In this document: one piece after another, positions 1 through 9,413 of the stretch
How positions within the stretch are numbered: position 1 is the stretch's first letter
Layout of the letters: each line of letters opens with the position of its first letter
NCBI GenBank assembly: GCA_003223935.1
Contig: QHXQ01000027.1
Coordinates: 1-64,000 of the forward strand
Direction of reading: 5' to 3'
Source of the DNA: Acidobacteriota bacterium
GTDB lineage: Bacteria; Acidobacteriota; Blastocatellia; Pyrinomonadales; Pyrinomonadaceae
DNA length: 64,000 nt
Made by a program: the position numbers and the translations under genes
Notes under the pieces: model-generated
Database searches by the model: none
What the model saw: only the letters and a program-made list of their open reading frames with translations
Told to the model about the DNA's origin: nothing

Positions 1-900
1 TTGACGCAACGCATCTTGTGCTTCGTCCAGACGGTTGAGGTTGTAGCAGGCGATGCCGAGATTGTAGAGCACCTCGTAAGTGTTCGGGCGCAGTTCGTTG
101 GTGCGCGCGAACAGATGCGCGGCGTGTTCATAATCGCCCGCGTCCGCGAGCGTCAAGCCCAACGTGAACAGCACACGCGGATCATCGCCCGCGCGTGCTT
201 CGATCTGTGCGCCGAGCCGCGCAGCATCCGCCGCGCGGCCACTGCCCGCGTATGCCCCGGCGAGCGCGAGCAGCAGTGCGAGGTCAGTGCCTGTGGGCAC
301 GGGCGCATCGGGTTTGATATTGGCGGCGCGTTCGAGCAGAGGGAGCGCGCGGTTGTAGTTTTTCCGGGTCACATAGAGCGCGCCGAGATTGTAGATCGCT
401 TGCGGATGATCGGGCGCGAAGCGCAAGACCTCTTCAAACGCGGCGATGGCTTCATCTGTGCGGCCGGTGCGCGCGAGCAACACGCCGAGATTGGCGCGCG
501 CCGACGTGGCACGCGGATCAAGCCGCAATGCTGTTTGATACTCGCGCTCAGCTTCCGTCGTCTGCCGCTGCTGGTCGAGGATCACGCCGAGCAGAGAGTG
601 TGCGCTCGCAGTGCGCGGCGCGGCGGCGACGGCTCTGCGCGCCGCCGTCTCGGCCTCCGCGAGTCGCCCCTGCTGCAAGAGCGTCGCCGCTTCGTGGAGC
701 AATGTTGCTTCATCGCCCGTCGTCTGTGCGTTGCTCGTCGCGCGTGCGTTGCCCTGCTGCGGTGTGTGTGCGGGCGGGCGACGTTGCTGCGCGTGCTGCG
801 ACGTTGCGAAGACGCAGGCGAGTATGACGGACACGAACAGACGCGCGCCCGTTCGTTGGGCACGGCACAACTTGGCGGCGCGTGTGCTCGGTGAATGCAT
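1..900 (-). CDS. secreted TPR-repeat protein, 3' end beyond window
   Basis: Reading leftwards from an ATG at 900, an open frame runs to the window edge without a stop (300 codons seen). A basic N-terminus followed by a hydrophobic stretch (LFVSVILACVFA, about residues 21-32) looks like a signal peptide. From about residue 65 the protein is a series of tetratricopeptide repeats, with phrases such as GRLAEAETAARRAV, TDEAIAAFEEVLRFAPDHP and NYNRALPLLERAANIKPD. TPR proteins are scaffolds for protein contacts; no catalytic domain is visible in the part seen. A GGAG lies just upstream of the start. It follows the gene ending at 939 by 38 bases on the same strand, so the two may be co-transcribed. 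The partner and function are unknown. Confidence 0.8.
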   Translation of the reverse strand, partial: MHSPSTRAAKLCRAQRTGARLFVSVILACVFATSQHAQQRRPPAHTPQQGNARATSNAQTTGDEATLLHEAATLLQQGRLAEAETAARRAVAAAPRTASAHSLLGVILDQQRQTTEAEREYQTALRLDPRATSARANLGVLLARTGRTDEAIAAFEEVLRFAPDHPQAIYNLGALYVTRKNYNRALPLLERAANIKPDAPVPTGTDLALLLALAGAYAGSGRAADAARLGAQIEARAGDDPRVLFTLGLTLADAGDYEHAAHLFARTNELRPNTYEVLYNLGIACYNLNRLDEAQDALRQ

Positions 901-938
901 CAACTCCCTGCCGTTATTTATCGTCTCTCATCAGGCGC

Positions 939-1622
939 TCAACTCGCGCCCATCGCCTTAAGAAATTTGTCTTCGTCTTCGGGCTTGACGGTGATCAGCT
1001 TGCGATAGATCGTGCGGTCGGCGATTGCGCCGGCTTCGGTCACGCGCCCTGAGATGAAACCGACGCGGACGTGATAGCCGGCGGGCGTCGCATCGTCGCG
1101 CCACCAATACCGCTCGGTCTTTTGCGTGCTGGTGTAGCCGATGGAATAACGGTCGTCGTATTTTTTGGCGATGTTGAGATGGCTGTCGAGCACGTCGTTG
1201 CGGTCGGTGACGGCGTCAATCGAGCCGGTCGGTGCAAGCATGAGATCGTTCATCGTCGGGCGCTTCGAGTAGATGAGCATGATCTCTTTAACCCACTTGC
1301 CGTCGGCGAACACGATTTCAAGATCGCCCACCTCAAGCCCTTTGTAGAGCACGCGAACGTCTTTTTTGTCTTTGCCCTCGTGACGCAAGGCATCGGGCTT
1401 CTCTTGCCCGGGCTTGCGGTGCGCGTTGACGAAGACGGCTTGCAAGGCCGTCGGCACATCCATGCCGATGCGGACGCCAAGTATGTGATCCTCATGCCCC
1501 GTGCCGCTTTCGGTCTTGGCTGACTCTTGCGCGGCACAAAGCGACGCGCCGAGCGCGACGACGAGTAACGCGCCGATTGTGCGCGCGAGCCTGTGCAAAT
1601 TCGATCCGGTTTGCTGTCTCAT
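939..1622 (-). CDS. hypothetical secreted protein
   Basis: 227 residues. A basic N-terminus and a hydrophobic core (IGALLVVALGASLCAAQ, about 17-33) form a signal peptide, so the product is exported. The mature part has an early segment GVRIGMDVPTALQAVF, which resembles the start of small periplasmic repeat-like domains, then a charged soluble domain with no motif I recognise. A GAGGTGGAAGG ribosome site precedes the ATG. The start lies 17 bases after the TPR gene ending at 1640, which suggests one transcript with it. No family assigned. Confidence 0.75.
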   Translation of the reverse strand: MRQQTGSNLHRLARTIGALLVVALGASLCAAQESAKTESGTGHEDHILGVRIGMDVPTALQAVFVNAHRKPGQEKPDALRHEGKDKKDVRVLYKGLEVGDLEIVFADGKWVKEIMLIYSKRPTMNDLMLAPTGSIDAVTDRNDVLDSHLNIAKKYDDRYSIGYTSTQKTERYWWRDDATPAGYHVRVGFISGRVTEAGAIADRTIYRKLITVKPEDEDKFLKAMGAS

Positions 1623-1639
1623 CCTTCCACCTCGTTAGT

Positions 1640-2743
1640 TCAATCGTTGTTGGCCGTCGTCCGTGTCGGCTGCGCGCGTGTCTGCCGCCGCGCCTCGTGA
1701 ATCTGTTTGACTATGCCTGACTCGGCGGCGGCCTCGGCGCTGCGACCGAGCCGGCGATAAGCGAGCGCAAGTTGATAGTGCGGCTCAGGATTGTTGGGTG
1801 CAAGTTCGGCCGCGCGCTTGAGATGTTCGACGGCTGCTGCCGATTGGCCTTGCTGAATCAACGTGCGCCCAAGCGTGACGCGCGCTTCATATGCGTCGGG
1901 GTTGAGCGCGATGGCGCGTTCGAGTTCGCGCACGCCTTCGGCCAGTTGGTCGCCGCCCAGTTTGACAAGCGACACGCCGAGACCGAGATGACCTTCGGCG
2001 ACATTCGGCGCAAGGGCGACGAGTTCGCGGTAAGCCGTGAGCGCGTCGGCTTCGTCGCCTGCGCGTTCGAGCGCGGTGGCGAGAAAGAAGCGCGCGCGCG
2101 CATCGTCAGGCTTAATAGCAACGGCAGCGCGAAAGGCTGTGGCGGCCGCGGCCGGGTCGCCCGCGCCGTAGAGAGCGCGCCCAAGTGTGAACTGCGCATC
2201 GAAGTGGCGCGGCGCTAATTTAACGGCCGTCTGCACGGTGGCGAGCGCCGCCGCGTTGTCGCCTTTGACGGCCTCGATGACGGCGAGCAGCACGAGCGCG
2301 TCCGCGTGTTGATTGCGGAGAGCGCCCGAAGGGTCTGCTGTGTTCCTCAACTCTCCGACGGCCGTGCGGTCGAGTTGTTCGGCATCGGCGATGCGTTGCA
2401 GATTGAAGTTGGCCAGCGCCGCGCCGTAGAGCGCGGACGCATCGCGCGGTTGTCGTTCGAGAAGCGCGCCAAAGAGGCTCAAGGCATCTTCATAACGAGC
2501 CGCGCCGATGAGCGCGTAAGCTGCGGCGCGCGCTTCCGTGCGTGTCGCTTCATCTGCTTGCGCGGCGCGCACGCGCACGACGAGTTGCGCGATGCGCGCG
2601 GCCGTCACATCGTCGTTCTGTTGTGCGCCGACGCGCACGGCGGGCAAAGACAGAGCGACCAAGACGGTCAAGAACAGCGTGAGCGAGTGCGCCGCGTCGA
2701 ACAGGCTCTTCGGTGGACAGTTTTTTTGCGTGCGAGCGCCCAT
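1640..2743 (-). CDS. secreted TPR-repeat protein
   Basis: 367 residues from the ATG at 2743; the frame opens five codons further upstream at a TTG, which is less likely. A hydrophobic stretch (LTLFLTVLVALSLPAV, about 21-36) followed by GAQ looks like a signal peptide. At least six tetratricopeptide repeats follow. They are clearest in the second half (for example DALTAYRELVALAPNVAEGH and AVEHLKRAAELAPNNPEPHY). A basic, Thr-rich tail closes the protein. No enzyme domain is visible; it is probably a periplasmic scaffold. It sits between the TonB-type outer-membrane protein upstream and two more secreted proteins downstream, all on one strand. Confidence 0.8.
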   Translation of the reverse strand: MGARTQKNCPPKSLFDAAHSLTLFLTVLVALSLPAVRVGAQQNDDVTAARIAQLVVRVRAAQADEATRTEARAAAYALIGAARYEDALSLFGALLERQPRDASALYGAALANFNLQRIADAEQLDRTAVGELRNTADPSGALRNQHADALVLLAVIEAVKGDNAAALATVQTAVKLAPRHFDAQFTLGRALYGAGDPAAAATAFRAAVAIKPDDARARFFLATALERAGDEADALTAYRELVALAPNVAEGHLGLGVSLVKLGGDQLAEGVRELERAIALNPDAYEARVTLGRTLIQQGQSAAAVEHLKRAAELAPNNPEPHYQLALAYRRLGRSAEAAAESGIVKQIHEARRQTRAQPTRTTANND

Positions 2744-2863
2744 CAATAAAACTAACAACGTGGCGCGCGCCGCGCGCGCGAAGTTGTGTTTGCAGCCAAA
2801 GCGTTGGCGGGCGAGATGCCCGCCACACGTACAAGCGAGTCGGCCGAAGCCACAGGCGCGGCG

Positions 2864-5800
2864 TTAGAACAACAACTTGAACGAGAATTCAAGCTGGCGC
2901 CGGTTCTGCTCCGACGTGTCAATGCCGACGAGCGAATCGCCCAAGTCGTTGCGCGGGCGGAAGCGGTTCACGTGATTGAGCACGTTATAGGCTTGCACGC
3001 GCAACTGCGCTGCGCCCGCTTCGCCGAGCCAACGCACGGGGAAGTTCTTGAAGAGCGAAGCATCCCAGAAGAACTGCCGCTTGCCGCGAAAGACATTGCG
3101 CCCGAGTGTGCCGAACTTCGGCCCGCCCGGATCGCTCGCAAAGACCGGCGCAATCGCCGCACGGAACGCGGCCGGGTTGAATTGCAGCCCGCGTGCGCGT
3201 TGCGCTGCGGTCGGCGTCGGGTCGCCGATCAGATCGGCCCGCGCGCCGTTGGCGACGACCGTGTAGGGCGGCCCCGATTGCCACGTCACGATGTTGTTGA
3301 ACTGGAAGCCGCCGATCACGTAATCGAGTCCTTTCGGAATGTTCCGCAGGTAAGCTCGATTGCGCCCGAAGGGCAGGTCATAGACGCTTGAGAAGGTGAA
3401 CCGATGGCGCACGTCGAAGTCGGAGTTACCTTTATCGAGATCGGGCCGGAGCGGGTTGGCAAAACCGCAACTGCTCGGGCCTGTGCCGCCGATGCAGAAC
3501 GCGCCCGGCGAATTATCAATCGCATGCGACCAAGTGTAGGTCGAAAGAACGGACAAGCCTCTGGAGAAGCGTTTCTCCACTTTGTTCTGCCAAGCGTCGT
3601 ACCAAGACTTGCCGGTGTAATCAATCTCCTGCACGACACCGTGCGTGGTCACTTGTCTTGAGCCGGGGAAGCCGCTGCCCGATTGATTGCCGATGTTGCG
3701 CACGACGAGCAGATTGCGTCCGCGATTGCCGACGTAAGCAGTCTCGGCCAACCAGTTGGGCGCGAACTCATACTGCAACGTCAGATTGTACTCGTGGAAC
3801 ATCTCGTTGTGGACATCCGGGTTCGCAAAGACCAAGTTTGAACCGGCGGGCGCGGCGAAGGTCTGCCCCGGCGCGATGCCGCCCGTGATGGCCGGGAACG
3901 GATAGCCCGTGTCGAAGTTGAAGTTGGCGGGCAGCTGCGGGCAGTTGGCCGTGCCGTAGCTGAACGTGTTGCAGAAGTAGCTGCCTGCGCCCGCGCCCGG
4001 ATTGGTTGACAGAATGCCGGGGATGCCCGGAATGTCAACGGCGTAGAGCAGCCCGTAGCCGCCGCGCAAGACCACCTTCTTATTCGGGCGCAGACCCGAA
4101 TAAGCGAAGCCGATGCGCGGGCCGAAGTTGTTGTGATCGCCGTTGACGAGGTCGCGGCCGAAGGCTGCGCCACTGCCGGCGCGTGTCAGCGTGTCATTCG
4201 CGGGATTGTAGTTCGACTGCGCGTTGAAACGCTCGGTCGGCTGCGTGAAGATGTCGTAACGCAGACCGATGTTGAGCGTCAGATCAGGGCGCGCTTTCCA
4301 ATCGTCCTGCGCGAAGAAATCGATCTCTTTGTTCGATTGGAAGTAGGGGCCGCCCGGTGTGCCGCGCCCGACGAAGCCGGGCGTGTTGCCAACGAGCAGA
4401 TTGGCCACGGCCGAGCCTGTGTCTTGCGGGCCGATGGCGAAGTAGTTGCCGGACACAAAGCCGCCGGCCGACGTGCCGTATTGCACGTTGCCCTTGATGC
4501 CGCCGTTGCGCCCGCCATCGAAGTTGCTGTTCTGCCGGATGCGATAGTCGCCGCCAAACTTCATCGTGTGCGCCCCGTGCACAACCGTCGCCGCATCGGA
4601 GAAGGCGAAGTTATTTGACAGGAAGTAGAACGGGCCGCCGTCGCCGACGAGCTCCAGACTCTGATCGTTGCGCTCGTCCACGCCGATGAGCACTTGCCCT
4701 TCGCATTGGCCGCAGACGTTGATCTGGCGGAAGCCTACGTCGGCGGCGATGGTCGGGCTAAAGCCGAGTGCGCCGTTGATGCCGGGATTGTTGATGCCGA
4801 TGTTGACGCGATTGAGACCGAAGCGCGCGTCGTTGACGATGGTCGGCGTAAACGTGTGCGTCATGCCGAGCGTGACGCCGCGCGAGTTGCCAAACTCTTC
4901 GCCCGCGCCGAAGCCCGAAGGCTCATCGAGTCCATTGGGCGAACTGCCCAAAGGGAAGTTGTTATCGCGTGTGCGGATGCTCTTATCTTTGTTGTAGCGC
5001 CCGAAGATCGAGGTACTCTCGTTGATCTTGTGATCGAGTTTGACCGCGTAGCCGTTGCGCGCATACTTCTCTTTGCGATTGCGCCGGTAGTTGTTGACGA
5101 AACCCGATTCGGTCGGCAACGGATAAGAGTTCAGGAAGTTCCTGCCTGATGGTGAGAACAGTGTGCTCGGAATGATGTTGCCCGCGAACGGCACGCCGCT
5201 GCTATTGAAGATCGTCCCGTCGCGGAAGGTGCAGAGCTTACGACTTGAGTTGTTCGGATCAGGGTGGCACGGCGCGCCGGTCGGATTGGTGTAGGTCGAG
5301 GGGGTCGGATAATCGCGCGTGCCCGAGGTGAGCAGTTCGCTAAAGTCGCCCATGCGCATCTTGACGGTCGGCACGGTGACGAACGGAAACTCGCCGCCGC
5401 CGAACGCGGGCGTCGAGTTGCGTTGTCCTTCGTAATTGAAGAAGAAGAAGGTGCGATTCTGTCCTTTGTAAATGGACGACCCGCCTTCACCAAAGCGCGG
5501 CAGATAGACAGGCCCGCCGACCACGCCGCCAAACTGATGCGTGTTGAAGTTCGGGATGTTGATGAAGCGTGCGCCGCGCTCGGCCTGATCTTGGAACTGC
5601 CCCGACACGGCGCTGGCGAAACGACCTTGATAGAACTCATAGACATCGCCGTGCACATGATTGCCGCCCGACTTGTATGTCGCGTTCACAATCGCGCCGC
5701 CCGCGCGCCCCGATTCGGCCTGCGGCACGCTCGTCTCAACTTTAAACTCGGCGATGGCGTCCGGCGGCGGATAGGTCGCGATCTGGCCGAACTGCCCTTC

Positions 5801-6493
5801 GTTGTTGTCCACGCCGTCGAGCGTGAAGTTGTTGTTGGTCGGACGCGCGCCGTTGACTGCAAGCACCGAACCGCCCGATTCGCGGAAGCGCGTGGACTCG
5901 GTCGAGTTGCCGACCGGACTGCCCGAACCGTTCGAGAAAGTGCCGCTGCCGCCGAGCACGCCAACTGCCGGACGTGTGACGCCCGGCGAGAGGCCGGCGA
6001 GCAACGTGAAATTGCGCTGCGCAATCGGCAGGTCGGTCACCTCGCGCCCCGTGATCAGATCGCCGCGCACGCTCGTCTCGCTCTCGACCACAGGCCCTTC
6101 GCTCGTGACCGTAACGGTCTCGCCGCCGAGTTGGCCAAGCGTCAACTGCACGTCAATCGGCACGCGCGCGTTGGTCTCGACGATCACCGGCTCTTGCACG
6201 TAGGTCTTGAAACCTGTCTGCTCGACGGTGACGCGGTAGTTGCCGGGCACAAGATTTGGGATCGTGTATGTGCCGTCGCTGTCAGTCGTGACCGGCGCTG
6301 AGGTTTCGTTGGTCGCAAGGTTTGTGGCTGTGACCTTCGCGCCGACGACCACCGCACTACTCGGGTCTGTCACCGTGCCGACGATTGTCGCCTTATTGTT
6401 CTGCGCATAGAGCGGCAGAGCTAACGCGACAAGACAAAAGAGCAGTGCGCCGGGCCAATAGACCAGTCGCAGCATCGTCCGATGTTTCTTCAT
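2864..6493 (-). CDS. TonB-dependent receptor-like outer-membrane protein with carboxypeptidase-regulatory domain
   Basis: 1209 residues from ATG 6493, which has GAGG seven bases upstream; the frame stays open 23 codons further up. A signal peptide (LVYWPGALLFCLVALALP) ends near AQ at about 31. Next comes a carboxypeptidase-regulatory-like beta-sandwich (GTVTDPSSAVVVGAKVTATN ... DGTYTIPNLVPGNYRVTVE, about 35-100), then a plug-like region (ITGREVTDLPIAQRNFTLL) and a long beta-barrel. The barrel ends in phenylalanine (FSFKLLF), as outer-membrane barrels do. This OAR-like architecture is strongly expanded in Acidobacteria and is thought to move large substrates or act as a surface receptor. The substrate cannot be told from sequence. 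TPR-type secreted genes follow downstream. Confidence 0.93.
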   Translation of the reverse strand: MKKHRTMLRLVYWPGALLFCLVALALPLYAQNNKATIVGTVTDPSSAVVVGAKVTATNLATNETSAPVTTDSDGTYTIPNLVPGNYRVTVEQTGFKTYVQEPVIVETNARVPIDVQLTLGQLGGETVTVTSEGPVVESETSVRGDLITGREVTDLPIAQRNFTLLAGLSPGVTRPAVGVLGGSGTFSNGSGSPVGNSTESTRFRESGGSVLAVNGARPTNNNFTLDGVDNNEGQFGQIATYPPPDAIAEFKVETSVPQAESGRAGGAIVNATYKSGGNHVHGDVYEFYQGRFASAVSGQFQDQAERGARFINIPNFNTHQFGGVVGGPVYLPRFGEGGSSIYKGQNRTFFFFNYEGQRNSTPAFGGGEFPFVTVPTVKMRMGDFSELLTSGTRDYPTPSTYTNPTGAPCHPDPNNSSRKLCTFRDGTIFNSSGVPFAGNIIPSTLFSPSGRNFLNSYPLPTESGFVNNYRRNRKEKYARNGYAVKLDHKINESTSIFGRYNKDKSIRTRDNNFPLGSSPNGLDEPSGFGAGEEFGNSRGVTLGMTHTFTPTIVNDARFGLNRVNIGINNPGINGALGFSPTIAADVGFRQINVCGQCEGQVLIGVDERNDQSLELVGDGGPFYFLSNNFAFSDAATVVHGAHTMKFGGDYRIRQNSNFDGGRNGGIKGNVQYGTSAGGFVSGNYFAIGPQDTGSAVANLLVGNTPGFVGRGTPGGPYFQSNKEIDFFAQDDWKARPDLTLNIGLRYDIFTQPTERFNAQSNYNPANDTLTRAGSGAAFGRDLVNGDHNNFGPRIGFAYSGLRPNKKVVLRGGYGLLYAVDIPGIPGILSTNPGAGAGSYFCNTFSYGTANCPQLPANFNFDTGYPFPAITGGIAPGQTFAAPAGSNLVFANPDVHNEMFHEYNLTLQYEFAPNWLAETAYVGNRGRNLLVVRNIGNQSGSGFPGSRQVTTHGVVQEIDYTGKSWYDAWQNKVEKRFSRGLSVLSTYTWSHAIDNSPGAFCIGGTGPSSCGFANPLRPDLDKGNSDFDVRHRFTFSSVYDLPFGRNRAYLRNIPKGLDYVIGGFQFNNIVTWQSGPPYTVVANGARADLIGDPTPTAAQRARGLQFNPAAFRAAIAPVFASDPGGPKFGTLGRNVFRGKRQFFWDASLFKNFPVRWLGEAGAAQLRVQAYNVLNHVNRFRPRNDLGDSLVGIDTSEQNRRQLEFSFKLLF

Positions 6494-6562
6494 AGCTGGG
6501 CCTCGCAAAGTGGAGATGGCGTCGAAGTGCGGCTTCTTGCTTAAGCGCACAAGGGGCTGCAC

Positions 6563-6772
6563 GGGGAGCGTTAACGCACCGAGCAGCTAAGGAAAGAGCA
6601 ATCCCTTCGGCCGAAAGATTCCCGATTGAAGTTGTATTACCTGAACCTAGAAACGTGCTTTGGTAGTTTGTTGCCGATCCGAACGAAGCGGTTTTAATAC
6701 AGAATTCACCCGCCTGTCAAATATTTTTTCCGCCCGCGCGCAGTTTGGCGTCGCGCCCCCTGTCCACTAAAT
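6563..6772. other. intergenic leader upstream of the outer-membrane receptor
   Basis: This is AT-richer than its surroundings and lies between two minus-strand genes. It must hold the promoter of the receptor. I see a short TTCGGCCGAA palindrome near 6606-6615 and a T-rich tract near 6720, but no motif I can name. Confidence 0.3.
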
Positions 6773-7288
6773 TTACTTCACAGAGATATTGACGAAGTTG
6801 CGGCCACTGTAGAGCCGCACGCCGTTCGTGCTCGTCTGCATCATCAACGGGCGCGGGCGGCGCAAGTGCGTGTCCTTTTCGGTCGTGACCGTGAGCACGC
6901 TGTGACCGCCGACATCGAAGATGTTCAGATGGCCGTCGTCCGTGAAGCCGAAGCCGTAAGCGCCTGTGCCCAAATCGCTCCCTTGAATCGTGACGGGCGC
7001 GTCTGCGATCAAAAACCCTTCGTAGCTCGCACGCACGTCGGCCGAGTAACCCGAAGTGTCAACGAGGCCGGCGATGACGTGGCGGTCTTTGCCAAAGCGC
7101 GCGGCGGCCGAGTTGCGCAACTGCGTCGGCGCGCTCTGGCCGGAATAGTAAAAGCCGGGGGGCACGACGCGCGTGAGTTGCGCGCCCGTCAGGATGACGA
7201 CGCCCGCTTGCGCTAAGACAAGCGCGGGCGTAACGAACAACGCGGCGAGCATGATGCACGTGAGCAAGCGTTGATGTCTGTTCTTCAT
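6773..7288 (-). CDS. hypothetical secreted protein
   Basis: 171 residues. The signal peptide is LLTCIMLAALFVTPALVLAQ (about 8-27). The mature part is rich in beta-forming and glycine residues (GSDLGTGAYGFGFTDDGHLN). A PPGFYYSG segment sits near the mature N-terminus. No catalytic motif is seen. It is a single gene, divergent from the FG-GAP/UnbV gene; the space between holds both promoters. Family unknown; an exported beta-sandwich protein is the best guess. Confidence 0.7.
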   Translation of the reverse strand: MKNRHQRLLTCIMLAALFVTPALVLAQAGVVILTGAQLTRVVPPGFYYSGQSAPTQLRNSAAARFGKDRHVIAGLVDTSGYSADVRASYEGFLIADAPVTIQGSDLGTGAYGFGFTDDGHLNIFDVGGHSVLTVTTEKDTHLRRPRPLMMQTSTNGVRLYSGRNFVNISVK

Positions 7289-7532
7289 GTCTCCTCCGAT
7301 GAATGAACTGTCTGGTCAAAACGCGGCTGGCACTAATCCGAATCGTTTGCGCACTGTACTCTGCTGGTCTCAGGGCTGTAAAGTGTCTCGGTCTTGCAAC
7401 GCTTGGCTTCGTCTCCTCAACTCAGCTTCGCGCTTTGACAGGCAAGCGGCGCGGTCTGTATGTTGTGGCCGCGAACGCTTCGGCTTCTACGCCGCGCCCG
7501 AAGGACTCCTGTTTGTTCACCGAGATAAATTG

Positions 7533-9371
7533 ATGTCGCATTCATCTTTTACAATGGCGCGCTCGGCGCGTCTCTTCATCGCGTTGTGCCTGTTCAGCGC
7601 AACGTCAACGAACCTTATGGCGCAGACGCCGGAGACAAAGCAACAGCCGACGGGCGGCAATGCGACTGGCGAGGCGCGCGTCTATACGTCGAAGCGCACA
7701 ATCGGCATTATTGATCCGAACGCGCCGGTCGTCTTTGAAGACGTGACCGCTAGAACGGCGCTCGCCAACTTTCGCCATCACGCCGGCACGCAAGCGAAGG
7801 ACTACATCCTCGAAGCGCCGTCGGGCGGCGTCGCTATCTTCGATTACGACGGCGACGGCCGGCCCGACATCTACTTGCTCAACGGCTCGACCTTCGCCGC
7901 CATGCAAGGCAAAGAGAAAGCGCCGCGCGCCGCGCTCTATCACAATCTCGGCAACTGGAAATTTGAAGACGTGACGGACAAGGCGGGTGTGGCCAATGAG
8001 CGTTGGGGCTTCGGCGTCGCCGTCGGTGATTACGACAACGACGGCCGCCCAGACATATTCGTCTCAAACTTCGGCACGTCGCGGCTCTATCACAACAACG
8101 GCGATGGCACATTCACAGACGTCGCAGAGAAGTTGGGCGTTGCGCGCAAGGGTTGGTCAACGGGTGCGTCGTGGGGCGATTACGATGGCGACGGACGGCT
8201 CGATCTGTTCGTGCCCGGTTACGTTGATTTTGATCTGAAGAACATGCCGCCGAGTCCGAGTGAAGCGGGAAGGCCCGGCGGCGTGGCGCAGAATTTTTGC
8301 CAGTTTCGCGGTGTGCCCGTCATGTGCGGCCCGCGTGGCCTCAAAGGCGAAGGCGACACGCTCTATCATCAGAAGCCGGACGGCACGTTTGAAGATGTGA
8401 GCACGAAAGCGGGCGTGAGTGATCCGCAAGGCTATTACGGTTTCTCGTCTGCCTTCGTCCACGCGAACGACGACGACCTGCTCGATCTGATCGTCGTCAA
8501 CGACTCGACGCCGAAGCAACTCTACATCAACAAAGGCGACGGCACGTTTGAAGAGGTCGGCTATGAGTCGGGCGTCGCTTTGAACGAGAACGGGCGCGAG
8601 CAGGCCGGCATGGGTCTCGCCATCGGCGATTACGACAACGACGGGCGCGTTGATTTTTACATCACCAATTTCTCCGACGACTCGAACACGCTCTATCACA
8701 ACGACGGCGAAGGCAACTTCACCGACGTGACCTTTCAAGCCGGGCACGGCGAAGTCACGATTCCCTTCCTCGGTTGGGGCACAAGCTTTTTAGATTTCGA
8801 CAACGACGGCTGGAAGGATGTGCTCGTCGTCAACGGCCACGTCTATCCGTCAGTTGACCAACACCCTTGGGGCACGTCGTGGGCCGAGCAGCCTTTGCTG
8901 TTTCGCAATCTTACGAACGGGCGCTTCGAGCGCGTCGGCGCAGCGCCCGGCAGCGCATTGGCTGAGGCTTGGACGGCACGCGGTCTGGCCATCGCAGACC
9001 TCGACGGCGATGGCAAACTCGACGCTGTCGTCAACAACTGCGACGCGCCGCCAACCATCTTGCACAACGTCACGCAGACCACGAACCACTGGCTCGCGTT
9101 GAACCTCGTGGGCGACGCGACGAAGCGAAGCCCGCGCGACGCGACCGGCGCGCGCGTCTATGCGACGACCGGCAAACTGCGCCAACGTCTCGACCTCATC
9201 AGTGGCGCAAGTTTCGCGTCCAACAGCGATCCGTGTCTGCACCTCGGTCTCGGCGCAGCGACGAAGCTTGATAAGCTCGAAGTGAAATGGCCCGACGGCA
9301 CGCTTGAGACAGTCACCGTGCCCGGCATTGATCGGATGGTCACGATCACGGAAGGCAAAGGCGCGAAGTAA
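7533..9371 (+). CDS. secreted FG-GAP / ASPIC-UnbV (CRTAC1-type) protein
   Basis: 612 residues from ATG 7533; the frame is open from 7287, but the signal peptide (ARLFIALCLFSATSTNLMAQ) fits this start and a GAG precedes it. At least six FG-GAP repeats carry calcium-binding loops of the DxDxDG type: FDYDGDGRPDIY, GDYDNDGRPDIF, GDYDGDGRLDLF, GDYDNDGRVDFY, LDFDNDGWKDVL and ADLDGDGKLDAV. The C-terminal ~100 residues form an ASPIC/UnbV domain (NHWLALNLVG ... LEVKWPDGTLETV). Such proteins are extracellular beta-propellers. They are common in Acidobacteria beside OAR-type receptors and may act in surface binding or glycan handling; the role here is inferred. The gene is convergent with the ROK gene. 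Confidence 0.92.
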   Translation: MSHSSFTMARSARLFIALCLFSATSTNLMAQTPETKQQPTGGNATGEARVYTSKRTIGIIDPNAPVVFEDVTARTALANFRHHAGTQAKDYILEAPSGGVAIFDYDGDGRPDIYLLNGSTFAAMQGKEKAPRAALYHNLGNWKFEDVTDKAGVANERWGFGVAVGDYDNDGRPDIFVSNFGTSRLYHNNGDGTFTDVAEKLGVARKGWSTGASWGDYDGDGRLDLFVPGYVDFDLKNMPPSPSEAGRPGGVAQNFCQFRGVPVMCGPRGLKGEGDTLYHQKPDGTFEDVSTKAGVSDPQGYYGFSSAFVHANDDDLLDLIVVNDSTPKQLYINKGDGTFEEVGYESGVALNENGREQAGMGLAIGDYDNDGRVDFYITNFSDDSNTLYHNDGEGNFTDVTFQAGHGEVTIPFLGWGTSFLDFDNDGWKDVLVVNGHVYPSVDQHPWGTSWAEQPLLFRNLTNGRFERVGAAPGSALAEAWTARGLAIADLDGDGKLDAVVNNCDAPPTILHNVTQTTNHWLALNLVGDATKRSPRDATGARVYATTGKLRQRLDLISGASFASNSDPCLHLGLGAATKLDKLEVKWPDGTLETVTVPGIDRMVTITEGKGAK

Positions 9372-9413
9372 CGACCGGCTCAGTCCAACTCTAATCAACC
9401 CTTATCTACCGCT

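Noticed and set aside
1-894. Long plus-strand open frame at the left edge
   Set aside because: It is the antisense of a TPR protein gene; its protein is Arg/Cys-rich with no domain, as expected of a GC-rich shadow.
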